Of a stretch of 64,000 bases of DNA, positions 34,675 to 46,300 are shown in pieces. The first letter of the stretch is position 1; each line of letters begins with the position of its first letter. This DNA comes from Dipetalonema caudispina. Lineage: Eukaryota > Nematoda > Chromadorea > Rhabditida > Onchocercidae. Below the pieces are notes generated by a model that was not told the origin of the DNA, searched no databases, and worked only from the letters and a program-made list of their open reading frames with translations. The stretch is taken from assembly GCA_013365325.1 (NCBI GenBank), contig JABVXV010000005.1:620001-684000 (forward strand), in the 5' to 3' direction. The position numbers and the translations under genes are program-made.

Positions 34675-37110
34675 ACTTTTCCTCTTCTGACTGGTGGCAG
34701 TAGGATTTGAACCAAATCTATAAGGGAGAAAGCAAGAGTGAAGAACGAGGGAAATGATTGCTTGCCTTAATTTTTGAGGCCAAATACATCCAAACTTCAC
34801 TAGGCCACTGTCTCTCATCACTTTACTAATGAAAATTTTTTGATCCAAACAAGAAACAAGCCTACCTTTTTCTAATTTATCCAGCGTCGGAACATTACTC
34901 AATCCTACCGATAACACTTATTTCCCAATTGCAACTGCTATTGCTCTAAAATTTCTTTAACTCTTGTCCACTTTCATTTGGTCTCATTTGTCTCAAAAAA
35001 AAAAAGAAAGGAAAAAGTATCCATGATATTGCAGTCTAATTCTACTACAACTTATGATAACAATAACAAAACGATACCGCCAATAATAATTATTGGAAAT
35101 TTGACGACACGAAATTTTCCATCTTGAAATTCTCTTTGCTCCTCCATACAACATTTCTACTTTTAAATTTTATTTCGCTAATTCGTAGAAAGTATAATGA
35201 CGACGACTTTTGCACTTTTGCTTTTCGTACTAGCATTCCAAATTTAAACTTTTAACATTAGGCGATCTCTGTCCACATTTATCGATGTAAGACATGAATG
35301 ATTATTCTTAATGATATCTAATTCCTCTTATACCATAAAACTGATTAAACAGTCCTCAATCCTTAGGTATTGCCATTTTTATATGATTTCGATCTATATG
35401 AACATCTGAGTAATATTTGCAATAAATATGCTTATCTGTAAACCTCATCAAAGGCTTTCTGGCACAAACTAGTTTCAGTCATCCATTAGGCTTTTAAATG
35501 ATTTCATTTAGTCCTTATCCACTGGTCCAACATATTTCTCTCCCTCTCTCTCTCTCTTACTCATACTTGCATAAACAGATCCATATGACCATAAAACCTG
35601 TATTTATAGAAATGATCCCGTCAAAAGCCGAGAATTACTTTCCGTTAAGAGTTTCTTACCTTCTTTATTACTTTTCCCAGCTCAGTTATATCATGCAATT
35701 CAGGTTCATCTATTATTATTTTCAAATATTTTTACAACCCTGAACAATAAGCTAGCACGAGTTATTTTGCAAGCGGTCGAACTCTCCATAGTAACGGGAA
35801 GAGAGCAAGGTTTTGAAATGCTACTTCAGTTAAGCTTTGCAATACTGTCATTAATTAACTTCTCTTCATTAAACATTCAAAAATTCCGGATCCCTTCTTC
35901 CCGGATTATTCGTTTCATAAAGGCAAAATAGTACTACTCGCAAATCGCGAAGTTTCTAAGCTATCTTACTGCTGAGCTATTAATTACTGATTTCTTATTA
36001 GGAAAATGAGATGTCGTTTGATTGATGATATGATCAACTTAGTGATAAAATATGCTATCATTGACTGATCATCTAATGAATCATTTATTATCTCAGTTTT
36101 CTCTAGAGACATAAGTACACAAGCAAAAGATATGTATCGCTTTCAGAAAAATTAAATTTGAAACAGATTTTGATGGACAGCTATTTATTAACATTTTTCG
36201 GAAATATGGATAAGTTACACAAATGAATAAAAAATTATAATGAACTATTCTACGATCATAGATATCAACAATTTCTTCTAATTTGCAAATTTACTTTACA
36301 CGTTTATTTATCTTTATTTATCCGTCTGAGCGTTATAACTAAGACGTAATATGTTGACTTTACACTGCCTTCTTGACTTCTTGACCTGTACTTACTGGTC
36401 CCGACAGACCTACATGGCTACATTCTGTAAAATTTTTAATAATCATTTTTCCTGCAAGTTCGTTGTCTTCATTTTATTTATTCACTTACTACGATTTTTA
36501 GCATATTTAATGTAAATAGAGAAGTCCTATTAATTAATAATTTTATTTTTGAAATTGCAGTGTTGTAAGCTCCCCATTTTTTTTTCTCACCTATCCCTCT
36601 ACTACTTCTCAATCCTTCTCTTTTCTTGCAGTAGCTAGAAAGTGTCGTCTTCTCGGATCAGCTAATGAAATTCCATTTTGCTATATTTCCTTTTCGACTC
36701 AATTCCGTAAGATAGTGGAAGTTAGACAAAACAGTTTTGATTCAAATTTTTTTTTGGTAAAAGTAGATGAAGATTATAAATGGATGTTATTTCTCAGATT
36801 TGTTGATGAAATTTTGCCAAATTACAGAGATTGCTCATTTCATCGAAATTTCAAATTTATGATATATAAATTTAATAGACGAAATTCAAAAAAAAAATCA
36901 GATTTTGATTGAACTTATTAATTGAATTGAAATTATCGAAATTTGGATGTGTTTGTTGATTAGCCAATTTTGACTTATTAAACTTTACATATGCTCTGGC
37001 TGCTTTTCCTTCGATTTTTTTGAAGAAAAAAAAATTGTGTGGGTAAACTTTAATTTGCTTTACGGTATCATTTCTTTGGTTCTTACTGTATTAAAATTTA
37101 ACATGGATAG

Positions 37111-37116
37111 TTGCAG
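37111..37116 (+). promoter_or_regulatory. splice acceptor abutting a start codon
   Basis: TTGCAG is immediately followed by ATG, leaving zero 5' UTR after splicing. This is a frequent arrangement in SL trans-spliced nematode mRNAs. Confidence 0.45.
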
Positions 37117-38255
37117 ATGGCTCTATCGTCATCGTCAACCACAATATTTGATCTTTCGAAAGAAGATCTCAGCTCAATTTTACAAACTCTGAAACCAACC
37201 ATTGGTGCGACAACAGCAAATTCGATGTCTGTTTGTGATCTTCGAGCTCGTATCACCGAATGGTTAATGCTAAATGATTTGTCAACAATGCATGATTTTA
37301 AACACTTGGAAAATTCGCAACAATGGAAAGTACCAGACAGAGCGGACCATTGCATATCATGCGGCAAATACACGGTTACTTCCATTGGTAAGTTATGTAT
37401 GATTCCGGTTAATTTAAATTTTTTTAGAAAGCTCATAAAGACGATATCCGTTATGCAATTTTGTTTCATCGCTGGCGAAATTCATAACACTGAGTAAACT
37501 AGAAGGTCAGAATTTTCTCTTCCAGAAATTAGAATTTCATTGACAATTACTATTGTGCAACTTAAATTCATATCTTATTATTTTCAGCAAATACTACAGC
37601 AAAAAGTACGAGCCCAATAATTGATCAGCCATTAACAAGTCGAGAATCTTTGGTATTCGTTGGCAGGTCGACCAGTTTACCTTCATCTGTCCTACACATC
37701 ATAGATTTCACCAAACCTCTGAATTCAAATGTCATTTTGTGAGTGACATTTTTTTTTTTATAGAATACAAATAAATTACTACTGAAATTAAATTTGAAAT
37801 TTAATTTTGTTGTATTTGAAAGCTTATTCAAATTTCCTTAAATCCCATTTAAGCCGATTTGGAACGTTGAAGTAAAATTAAAAGTGTGGATATTAGCTCG
37901 ATACGTAGTTGAAGAGTTTTTAAATTTATTCAAGTTGTTACATTACAAATCTTACTTATCTGAAATATCAGTTGCTTCAAGTGACGTTACAGATGCTTTC
38001 ATGTGTCCCAGTTTAAAACTCATTTGTAAAATTTCATTTCGTTGATATTTCAGGGAAACATTACACGATCGAAATGGCAACAAAGTAGTGAATAAAAAGA
38101 TGCACGGTTACGAGTATGGAAAAGATCTATGCAATAAATGTGCCCATTGGGCTTTTCCTAATTGGAATTGTTTTCCAAATGGCCAAGATGATTGGAATGA
38201 TACTTCTGCTATTGCCAATCCATCTACCACTAATTTCTTGTGCTTTTCTTGTTAG
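37117..38255 (+). CDS. unrecognised 207-residue protein with three CxxC pairs
   Basis: Three exons (37117-37387, 37588-37738, 38054-38255) join in phase to 207 residues. I do not recognise the family. The N-terminal 60 residues are Ser/Thr-rich and then helical (DLSKEDLSSIL, DLRARITEWLML). Three Cys pairs, HCISCGK, LCNKCAHW and FLCFSC, the last at the very C-terminus, plus Trp/Asn-rich sequence (AFPNWNCFPNGQDDW) suggest a small metal-binding module. No signal peptide or membrane segment is seen. The ATG follows directly on a TTGCAG acceptor, so the transcript is either SL trans-spliced with no other 5' UTR or has an upstream leader exon. Confidence 0.75.
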
Positions 38256-39975
38256 TAATTTTTCTTCATTCATTTTTTAATTTTATTCCTAGCTAGTTTC
38301 AGTTATAGAAATGATTGGCTATAATTTTACTGTTGCTAATATATTTTTAATTAACTTTGACTAAAAATCTTTTGTCCAGCATTTTCCACTACGTCTTCAA
38401 AGGCACAAAGTGTTAAAATATATATTCATCGATTAATTTTCCCTTCTATTTCACCTTGATTTTAATTCCTTTGTTTTGGTTATTAGTGACAATGTATGTT
38501 AATTGATAGTGACCAAGAAATCCTAGTTCACAGGTTATGCTTCTTTCACTAATATTAAGACAACCATGAAACTTTTACAGAAGGCTATTCATGTTCTGCA
38601 AAAAATCTGAAAATTTCTAATGTACCTATTGCTGGCGAAGCACATTTTATAGGACCGAAAGAGGGAAGATATACTATGATTGAAAAACGATAAATCGATC
38701 AATAATTATATACCCAAGCACTATACAATATTTGAAAACGGTGGAAATTTTCAAGACATTATTTGTGATCTTCAAGTAATATATACTTAATTACTGGTAC
38801 TTGCAATTTCATGTGAAATCCTAAGAACAAATTATTTGTATCCAATTTTTGCAAGTATTAATTACCGGTTAAGGAGTTCATTTTGAGTATTTTATATTAT
38901 AATGATGACCTCCTACGATGAAAAATATTTCTTTCATGCCAGGAAAAAGGAGTGAAGGAAACAATTACAATGTATTCACATGACTGAAATTGTAGAACAT
39001 GAAAATTCCATTTATATAATTTTGTGTTTACTTGCTGTTCTTCGACATTCTTCGAGGATTTTCGATTGAGGATCCAAACTTTGGTCGCATTTTAAAATCC
39101 TGAAGGTTTGAAAATCAAAGCAAAGTGGAATAGAAAAAATGAAATATGTTATCAGTGTTGAGCAAGGAATATGTCATCAGATCACCATGTCATGAAAATT
39201 GGTTGTATCGAGATTCACTTTTGTTAGAGAGAGATTTTACTTTCTCATCCTCAACAAGATTAGATTCATTACTATCTTTGCTGATCTGCAATTGATTTTT
39301 CACTTACTTCACTTTTACCCGTCATCAGGCTATTATATATGTATCCAAAAATACACGGATAATTTACCTATTTCCCCTTTCTTTCCGATCTTTGCAGCGT
39401 CGTAAAGTTGTGTTGTGATGCCCTGAAAATCATTGGTGCCCTCATATGGCCAATCTTCTTTTTGCACGATTTGTCTCCTACTCATTTACTTCGGTGACTA
39501 CACTTACTTGCACTACAAGATCTTCTCGAAAAGGGCAACTGACCTGTTTGTCGAGATATTAATATATCCTGCACAGGAATCGTTATCAGTGCTGAATAAA
39601 TTGACTACATAAATACATCGAAATTATTAAAAAAAAAGCCGTAAAGTCAGAATTTCAGGAATATACACAGAAAAATTATAGTGGATGCAACATGTTTTAG
39701 TTTATGACAAATACTTCTAATATGCCAATCTAACTAACCATACAATTTGAACTGACATTTTGGATGTAGAAGGTACAGATGGTGTTGTTGAATAGATAGA
39801 CTTCATTTTGAATTTGTGATGAATGTATTTCTTAAGCAAAAAAAGAAGTAATTTACTTACGTATTTTAATCCATATCTTCTTATTACCTTACGTTACCTA
39901 TTTTGAATCTTTAATTTACCTATATTAATGATTTTAATTTCATAAGTCTTATTGCATTTGTACTTCAACTTTTTA
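38256..39975. other. intergenic, possible stray exons
   Basis: Convergent 3' flanks. On the minus strand an exon-like piece around 39495-39545 ends in a perfect GTAAGT donor (coding CPFREDLVVQ), but it could not be joined in phase to the neighbouring RING gene. No gene is called. Confidence 0.35.
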
Positions 39976-41716
39976 CTACGAGTACTGCTGTAGATGAATG
40001 TTGTAACAGTGATTTGAGTTCCACGGCTGGAATAATAGCGAAACAACAATTCAATAAATCTAACTAATTCTTATAGAAACTGCTGTAAAAACGATCTAAA
40101 CTGAACCCGCAATCTTTAAATTGTTCTGAATAACACGAAATCAAATCAAATCAAATCTACGATAATCACAATCACTTACCGTTGTTAGTGGGAGTGATTT
40201 ATATACCGTATTATTTTCGGATTTACTTATTGCAGTAAAGATTTCTTGTAACACATGGCCATTATGATGTTCTACGCAGCATTGCAAACAAATGCAACAT
40301 GTCTGCAGAAAATCGAAATGTTTAATTAATGAATTACGCTTTAAATCTAGGCTTGTTTAATCAGGATTGATCATAATGGAATTCATCAAATACGACTATT
40401 ATTGAATAATCATTCATTCAATTATTTTCGTAAATAATTGAATGACAGGATCAAGAATAATAATAGATAATCTATAAATGATTACATTTTTTCATAAATT
40501 GTTAAACAATTATTTACTAATCAACTAATAATCTTTAATGTTTTCCTTTTGTTTATTATTGACTGCTGCTTATTTGACATATTTTGTGATAAATTGTAAC
40601 CTGCAAAGAATATTCCAACATTTTGTGTAGTTCAATTTCACAGGTATGACATCGACGCATATCAATGATAACCGTTTGTTTTCCACATTCTTCGCAAAAA
40701 GCACTGGATCGCTGATAGCATATAGTTAGCTCTCGGATTTGTATGATTAAAGCTGAAATAACTAATTCTAATTTCATTAAAGGCAAATTTTAAGTAATAA
40801 TGAGTAAGAAACTAAAGTGTTTATGTTAAATTTATTTTCTGCGGATAGAATGGATGACACAACCATTTGTTTCTGATGACAGCCAATTGTTCATTCATGC
40901 CTCTCAGAAACAGACGCAAAACAGTTGATTAACTCTAAAACACTTGGAAAACTTAAACATCAACTCGTAACCACTTCGACGATCGGTTAGTATCATTTTG
41001 ATATCACATATGATATGATATCATCACTTCCTCCAGGAAGAAGGCTCGAAGTTGAAATGGAAATTTCCCAGGAAATGAAGAAAGTGAGTAATTTACTGAG
41101 CAAAGCACTGTTCATCGTATATTTTGCATATTTTGTTCGACAAATCAAACATCTTCGTTTCTTCTTCTGTTGTTGTTGTTGTAGTGATTGCTAAGTATGG
41201 AAAAACAAAGAATGAGAAGAATGCGGTAAAGCTAAGAAAAATTAACGCCTAATTGACAAAGACATTAATTTTTAAAATTTCATGCAGATATCTTACAAAA
41301 ACTAAGCAAGGAAGATATCTGATGAAAATAAACGATTAAAGTTTAATTTATAATTATTCATTGAATGTCAAAATAAAATTACTATCAGATTTGGTCATTA
41401 TCATTCCCACTTTTCGATACATAATGTAAGAGTAATGTTTGTAAACAATTAAGAGAATTGTTTACAAACAACTTTACTGTCCAGATGCTTCCTGTAAGCT
41501 AATCATTAATTATGTTGGCATAAAAGTTATCATTGAAAAATGAATAAAAATTACCTGTGTTAGACAAGTTAAGCATAATGTATGACAACATGAAAGAATA
41601 TATGGTGCTCGTAAGAAAGCATCAAAATTTTCCGAGCATCCACCACATTTTGGTATTAACGAGTGTAAATCTACGCTGCAGAACAGGTCACGTAACGGTG
41701 CTAACATGTATCCCAC
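39976..41716 (-). CDS. compact RING-finger / B-box protein (TRIM-like)
   Basis: Four exons (41716-41555, 40711-40601, 40302-40180, 40026-39976), all phase 0, give 148 residues. The RING follows C3HC4 spacing: CGGC, then SCCHTLCLTC, completed by CEEC across the first splice junction. Directly after come CHTC and a B-box-like CCICLQCCVEHHNGHV with the C-x2-C and HH-x-GH ligands. RING plus B-box is the start of the TRIM ubiquitin-ligase architecture, yet no coiled coil or C-terminal substrate domain follows before the stop at 39976-39978. E3 ligase activity is inferred from the family. The last exon is the weakest part of the model, and a longer transcript continuing to the left is possible. Confidence 0.65.
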
Positions 41717-43331
41717 ATAAGTTATTGTTCACCTGTAATCTTTAACTTCGTCTCTTCAATACTACTTCATTACCTATTTCCATTTGACCCATCTTCATTC
41801 CATTAGAATTTTCAAAATTTGTAGGAATTGGAAAAAAACTGAAGAAATTTTAAAAGGTAAAAAGAAATATTGCAAAAACGAATGTGCCTTAAGCGTATGA
41901 ACTTCAACTTCCGTAACATTATAAAGGGAAACCACTGCGTCCATCTAATGAATCATAACCAATTTTATAATTTTTTTTTTTTTGTTGTGAAGGATGGAAA
42001 TTAATTCTTTTTGAAAGGTATTAAACACTATGAGCTATCATTGATTATTCCATTATCACTAAATATATCACATTCCTGCCTTTATTTTTTGCATTAATAG
42101 CGGAATGTAGAGAGTGTTATGGTGCGTAATGAATGTTGGAGTTAATTCAAAGTTATAGAATTTCACGTTTGAATCATTGTTATTGGAGAGAATCCATTAC
42201 AGCATCGGTAATGACAAACAAATAATACATGTGATTATTATCGAAGAAAGGAAAAAGGTCATCATAAGCAGAAGATAATATGGCAGTTTTGCTTTATTCG
42301 ACTCTCCGGTCTAAAAAAATTTTTGGCCATAACTTCAATCATGAAGGTTAATATTTTTCATCTCATTAACGAAGAAAATTATGACAGAAGCAAAAGATAA
42401 CACTGATTTGCTGTTGACTTATACAAACAAAAAATTTTAATTCGCAAGCAACAAATAAAACAAAATACCATATACCAACCCTTTTCTTGCTTTGCAATTA
42501 TTAATGTTCAGTTGTATTGAGAGAAGTAATTTGGCCAAGGCAAACCTTGGCCATAACATGCATATTCCCTATTCGATCTGACAATAGATTACTTCAGCTC
42601 TCATCAAATCTAAAATTCTACGAAATTTTTAACTCTTTTAGTTACTTGCGAATTCTAATAAGAATAAGAAAAAAAAGGAAAAAAATTTGCACCCTAAAAT
42701 ATAACTTAAAAGAAAGCTATTCGAAGTAATGGCAAATTCATAGTAAAGCATATCGTAATCCACCAAATGCAAAATTTTCTGCAGCACAAAGAAAAGACAA
42801 ATAACAATGAGAAATAAAGACTTTGCTGCGATATGTCATGTATCATCATTCCAGGAAAGACAACGATTAAATTACAAATCGAATTTTAAAGTGCAACGAA
42901 TCAGTTTAAAAGCAGTAATTAATTTACTGATTATATAAAAAGCAGAGAAAATAAGGCGTCTGGTGGCAGTAGAGAAATTATTGATAGCCACTGTACATCA
43001 AATAATAAAAACAGATATTAACATATTGTAAAGTATTACAGAATTACAACAATTTTTACGTAATGTTATACAAGCAAAAAGGCACTAATTATCTGAGCCA
43101 ATAGAAAGAAATAATAACTGGCAAAGAATTTTGTAATTAAATGAACTTGATGTTTTTTGAATTTCATTTTAAAATAATTTGAAGTAAATTTAAAATATTG
43201 AACTTGAAGTCGAATGAATCGAAATTGTCGTGAACCTCAGTAAGATGAGAGAAATATCCGAAACTGCTCAGCAAAGAGTGTGATTTTTGGTATAAAAAAG
43301 CTAAGGGTACTTCTTGTTGAACTGTAAGCGA
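41717..43331. other. spacer between RING/B-box gene and GalNAc-transferase
   Basis: AT-rich sequence with poly-T and short ORFs only. Both flanking genes are on the minus strand. Nothing convincing was seen. Confidence 0.5.
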
Positions 43332-46300
43332 TCAGTGTGACGAAGAAATGAAACTGTCTGACAACCATTGTACTTCGTTTAATGTCCATTGCTGCAAAAC
43401 AATTGCAATGAAGATAAAGCCATAAGAAGTACTTTCTGGTGAGTGGTATAAATGGTTGTGTCGTATGTTGCCCAGGTACTTCAAATTTCTATTTTGAATA
43501 TTCATTATCTCAGAAGTCATTTAGTTTCTCTTGGTTTCTATTTAGATTCTGCATTATTTCTACCGATGAAATTTACCATATACGATCGTCTTTAGAAGTT
43601 GATAAATATATGTCAAGTTAATCCTTATCGATTAGTTTTTATTTTTATTATTGTCCAGTTCAGTTTTCGCATTATATTTCAAAAAAGAATAAATCATTTA
43701 GACTTTTTACGCTTTAATTTCATCAGTTTGTTTCTTATTTATATTGTATTTATTTAATCAATACTGTTTGATTAGTCTTTTCAACATTTTCGCTTTTGTT
43801 AAAAATGCAGGATTTTTTTGAAGATTATTGCTTTTTTTCAACGTTTTTTTTGGGTAGGGAACATTTTCATCTTTCATTTAGATTTTTTTGATAAAATTTT
43901 CTTTCGATCTTTTTAGGAAAGAATATTAAACAATGTTAGCTTATCCGGCTGATGCATTACTAATATTTTTGAATAATTTCAAGAAATTTTGACATGAAGT
44001 AAATTTACCTGATCTAATCCGCCACGTGTACATCTATTTAGGGTGGGTTTCAAAACATGTAATGCGTGATAGTCATTAGGATCTTCGAACGGCTGATCTA
44101 GACATAAACCACTTTTACGATGATAGAATAATTTCCTCTGGAAATATTGGAAAAGTGATAAGAATAATTTTCGAAAGTATAAGAAATCAAAAAACCAAAC
44201 GGGGTCAATGATGTTGTTTTTCTAGACTTGGTTCTTCGTTCCTTCATTCCTTTTCAACTGATTTACATGCAAGAATTTGATTCATTTGAATGGAAAAATC
44301 AACGATACTTTTTGTTACACTCAACGTATGTTAATTTAAATTATCACCAACAAATCTTAATGATAAAAAGAGCTTATAGCAATATGCTTAAATAAACGAT
44401 ATTATATTTAGGAGACTAACATGAAAATTATAGTCCCAATATTCTGATTCATATTGGCCACATTCTTTCAATTGCACTTTCCAGTTTCGTGGACCTTGTA
44501 CTGGTTGATACGCACTAAGGCATAGATGCTCGTCCGTTTTTAATTGTCCTTTCTCGGTTAATAACCAAAGCTGAAAATTTGACGATATGTCAGCGGAAAT
44601 CAATTTATCTTCTTACACATACAAAACGTATCATTGAAATGATCACCTGCCACATATCAAAGCCCAATGTACAACGAGCCATCATAATAGTAGCTTGCTT
44701 GGAGCCAGGTTCACCAGTTCGGGCTACCAAACAATTTCCTGAAGTGCTGTGCGAAATCTGAAATTAGAAAAAAAATTTACAAACCTCAGTACGATCGAAA
44801 CTTTCAGGTGTAGAACAATTATGCATCGTTGCTACTCTCATACTTTCACCCATTGGCACTGTCCAATGTAGGCATCCATTTCGACCGTCAATCTGCGATC
44901 TTGAATGAATTACCTAAAGTAAAGATACTCACTACCAGTATTTCTAAGCAAATGCTAATTCCTTTATTTGAATATGTACCTGAACGTTAAAAGACATGAA
45001 GATAGAGATAGACAAGAGTTCTATTCCTTGTACAAGGTTATTAATTAGAACTAATAACATTGGTAGCTTTATTTTAATCTAATTAGAACCCATTAATCAA
45101 GTACATTTCAAATATCCTTACACTTCCTTAATCTATTCCATTGTAGTGAAGCTCTTCTCATTATTTTAAGCTAATATCATTGAGAATTTGCTAGCAGAAA
45201 TTGTGGAGGAAAAATTCGTAAGAGAAACAAACTCTTCCAAAAGCATTTCCTGGTTGCGGTAAAAAATGATCTTTCCATACATTATCGAGAAACCACTTGA
45301 AACTTTTGCAGTGTAAACGTTTCCGGAGTTCTACACGATCACTTACGTCAATTGTTTCGCGCATTTTATAAGCTTCTAAAATGTAATATCGTTATTAACT
45401 GAATATCTCACTAATTTCATTTGTCTGAAATCTCACAAATGACCAGACGACTTCATCGGTAAAGCAAACATTCACAACATCGTTGTATAATCATTTATTC
45501 TTTATAATGGCACAATCAAACCTACGCGGCGCAGTTTTGTAGAAATGAAACTTCCATTCATCCATCCAAACTTCGGCTACTCGCAACAAATTACTGTTCA
45601 GAATTGTTCCTGATTTGCGACCTGGAAAATCATGTGGAGAAGCCCGGCGAAAGACATGACCTACATGAGAACATGGAAGAATCTCAATTCGTCCACCACA
45701 TTGCCAAACCTAAAAACAAATTTTCTTTTTTTTTTTTTTTTGGTAATTTCAAAGATGTGTGAAGTGTAGTCTTTTATTGAATCACGCTGATTGCAAGGCT
45801 GAATTTAACTTTATAGTATATATGTCATAAGTGTTATGTCTTGGTATCGCTTTAATGAAATAATCAGCAGATACTACCAATTTTCAACATTACAGGAATT
45901 TTCCTTTGTAATATGTCAAGTAACTTCATCTAATTTACAAATTGATTCGACTGCTCATCATCATTATCTTTCCTGGAATGGAATTTTAAAACAAACTCTT
46001 AAAGATATCTCAATATTCTCGCCACCCCATATGTCCATTCCGTGATCGTAAGTACCAATTTCTTCGAAATACTTTCGATCGATGCTAAACAACCCACCAG
46101 CCATCGTTGGTGAACTGTAATTTAATTGTTTACATTCTTTGTAGAAGAAAAAAGAATTTTAAAGAAGCCAATTTCATTGGGAAATCGAAGCACCACAATG
46201 ATCCAATAGTTCTTCTAAATGTATCTTCATTACAGTGTAGGATAGAAAGTTTAAGATGAGCATTAGATTCTTGATGACTTCCTTGAATTAGACTGTAATC

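Larger units (their letters stand above)
33315..37116. other. long intergenic region with simple repeats
   Basis: A 3.8-kb stretch with no supported gene. It holds an (AT)n-(GT)n microsatellite at 34647-34674 and a CT-rich tract at 35537-35558. ORFs at 34573-34917 (-), 35498-35743 (+) and 36715-36912 (+) lack splice logic or recognisable content; the last could hide a leader exon of the next gene. Confidence 0.45.

Noticed and set aside
34680..34760. tRNA-like T-loop and a CCACCA-like end on the minus strand
   Set aside because: No matching acceptor stem, D-arm or anticodon arm at the required distance.
37098..37469. Minus-strand ORF of 123 codons
   Set aside because: Shadow of exon 1 of the + strand CxxC protein, whose three exons fit in phase.
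39360..39560. Exon-like pieces with a GTAAGT donor left of the RING/B-box gene
   Set aside because: Could not be linked in phase to the RING/B-box exons and shows no known domain.
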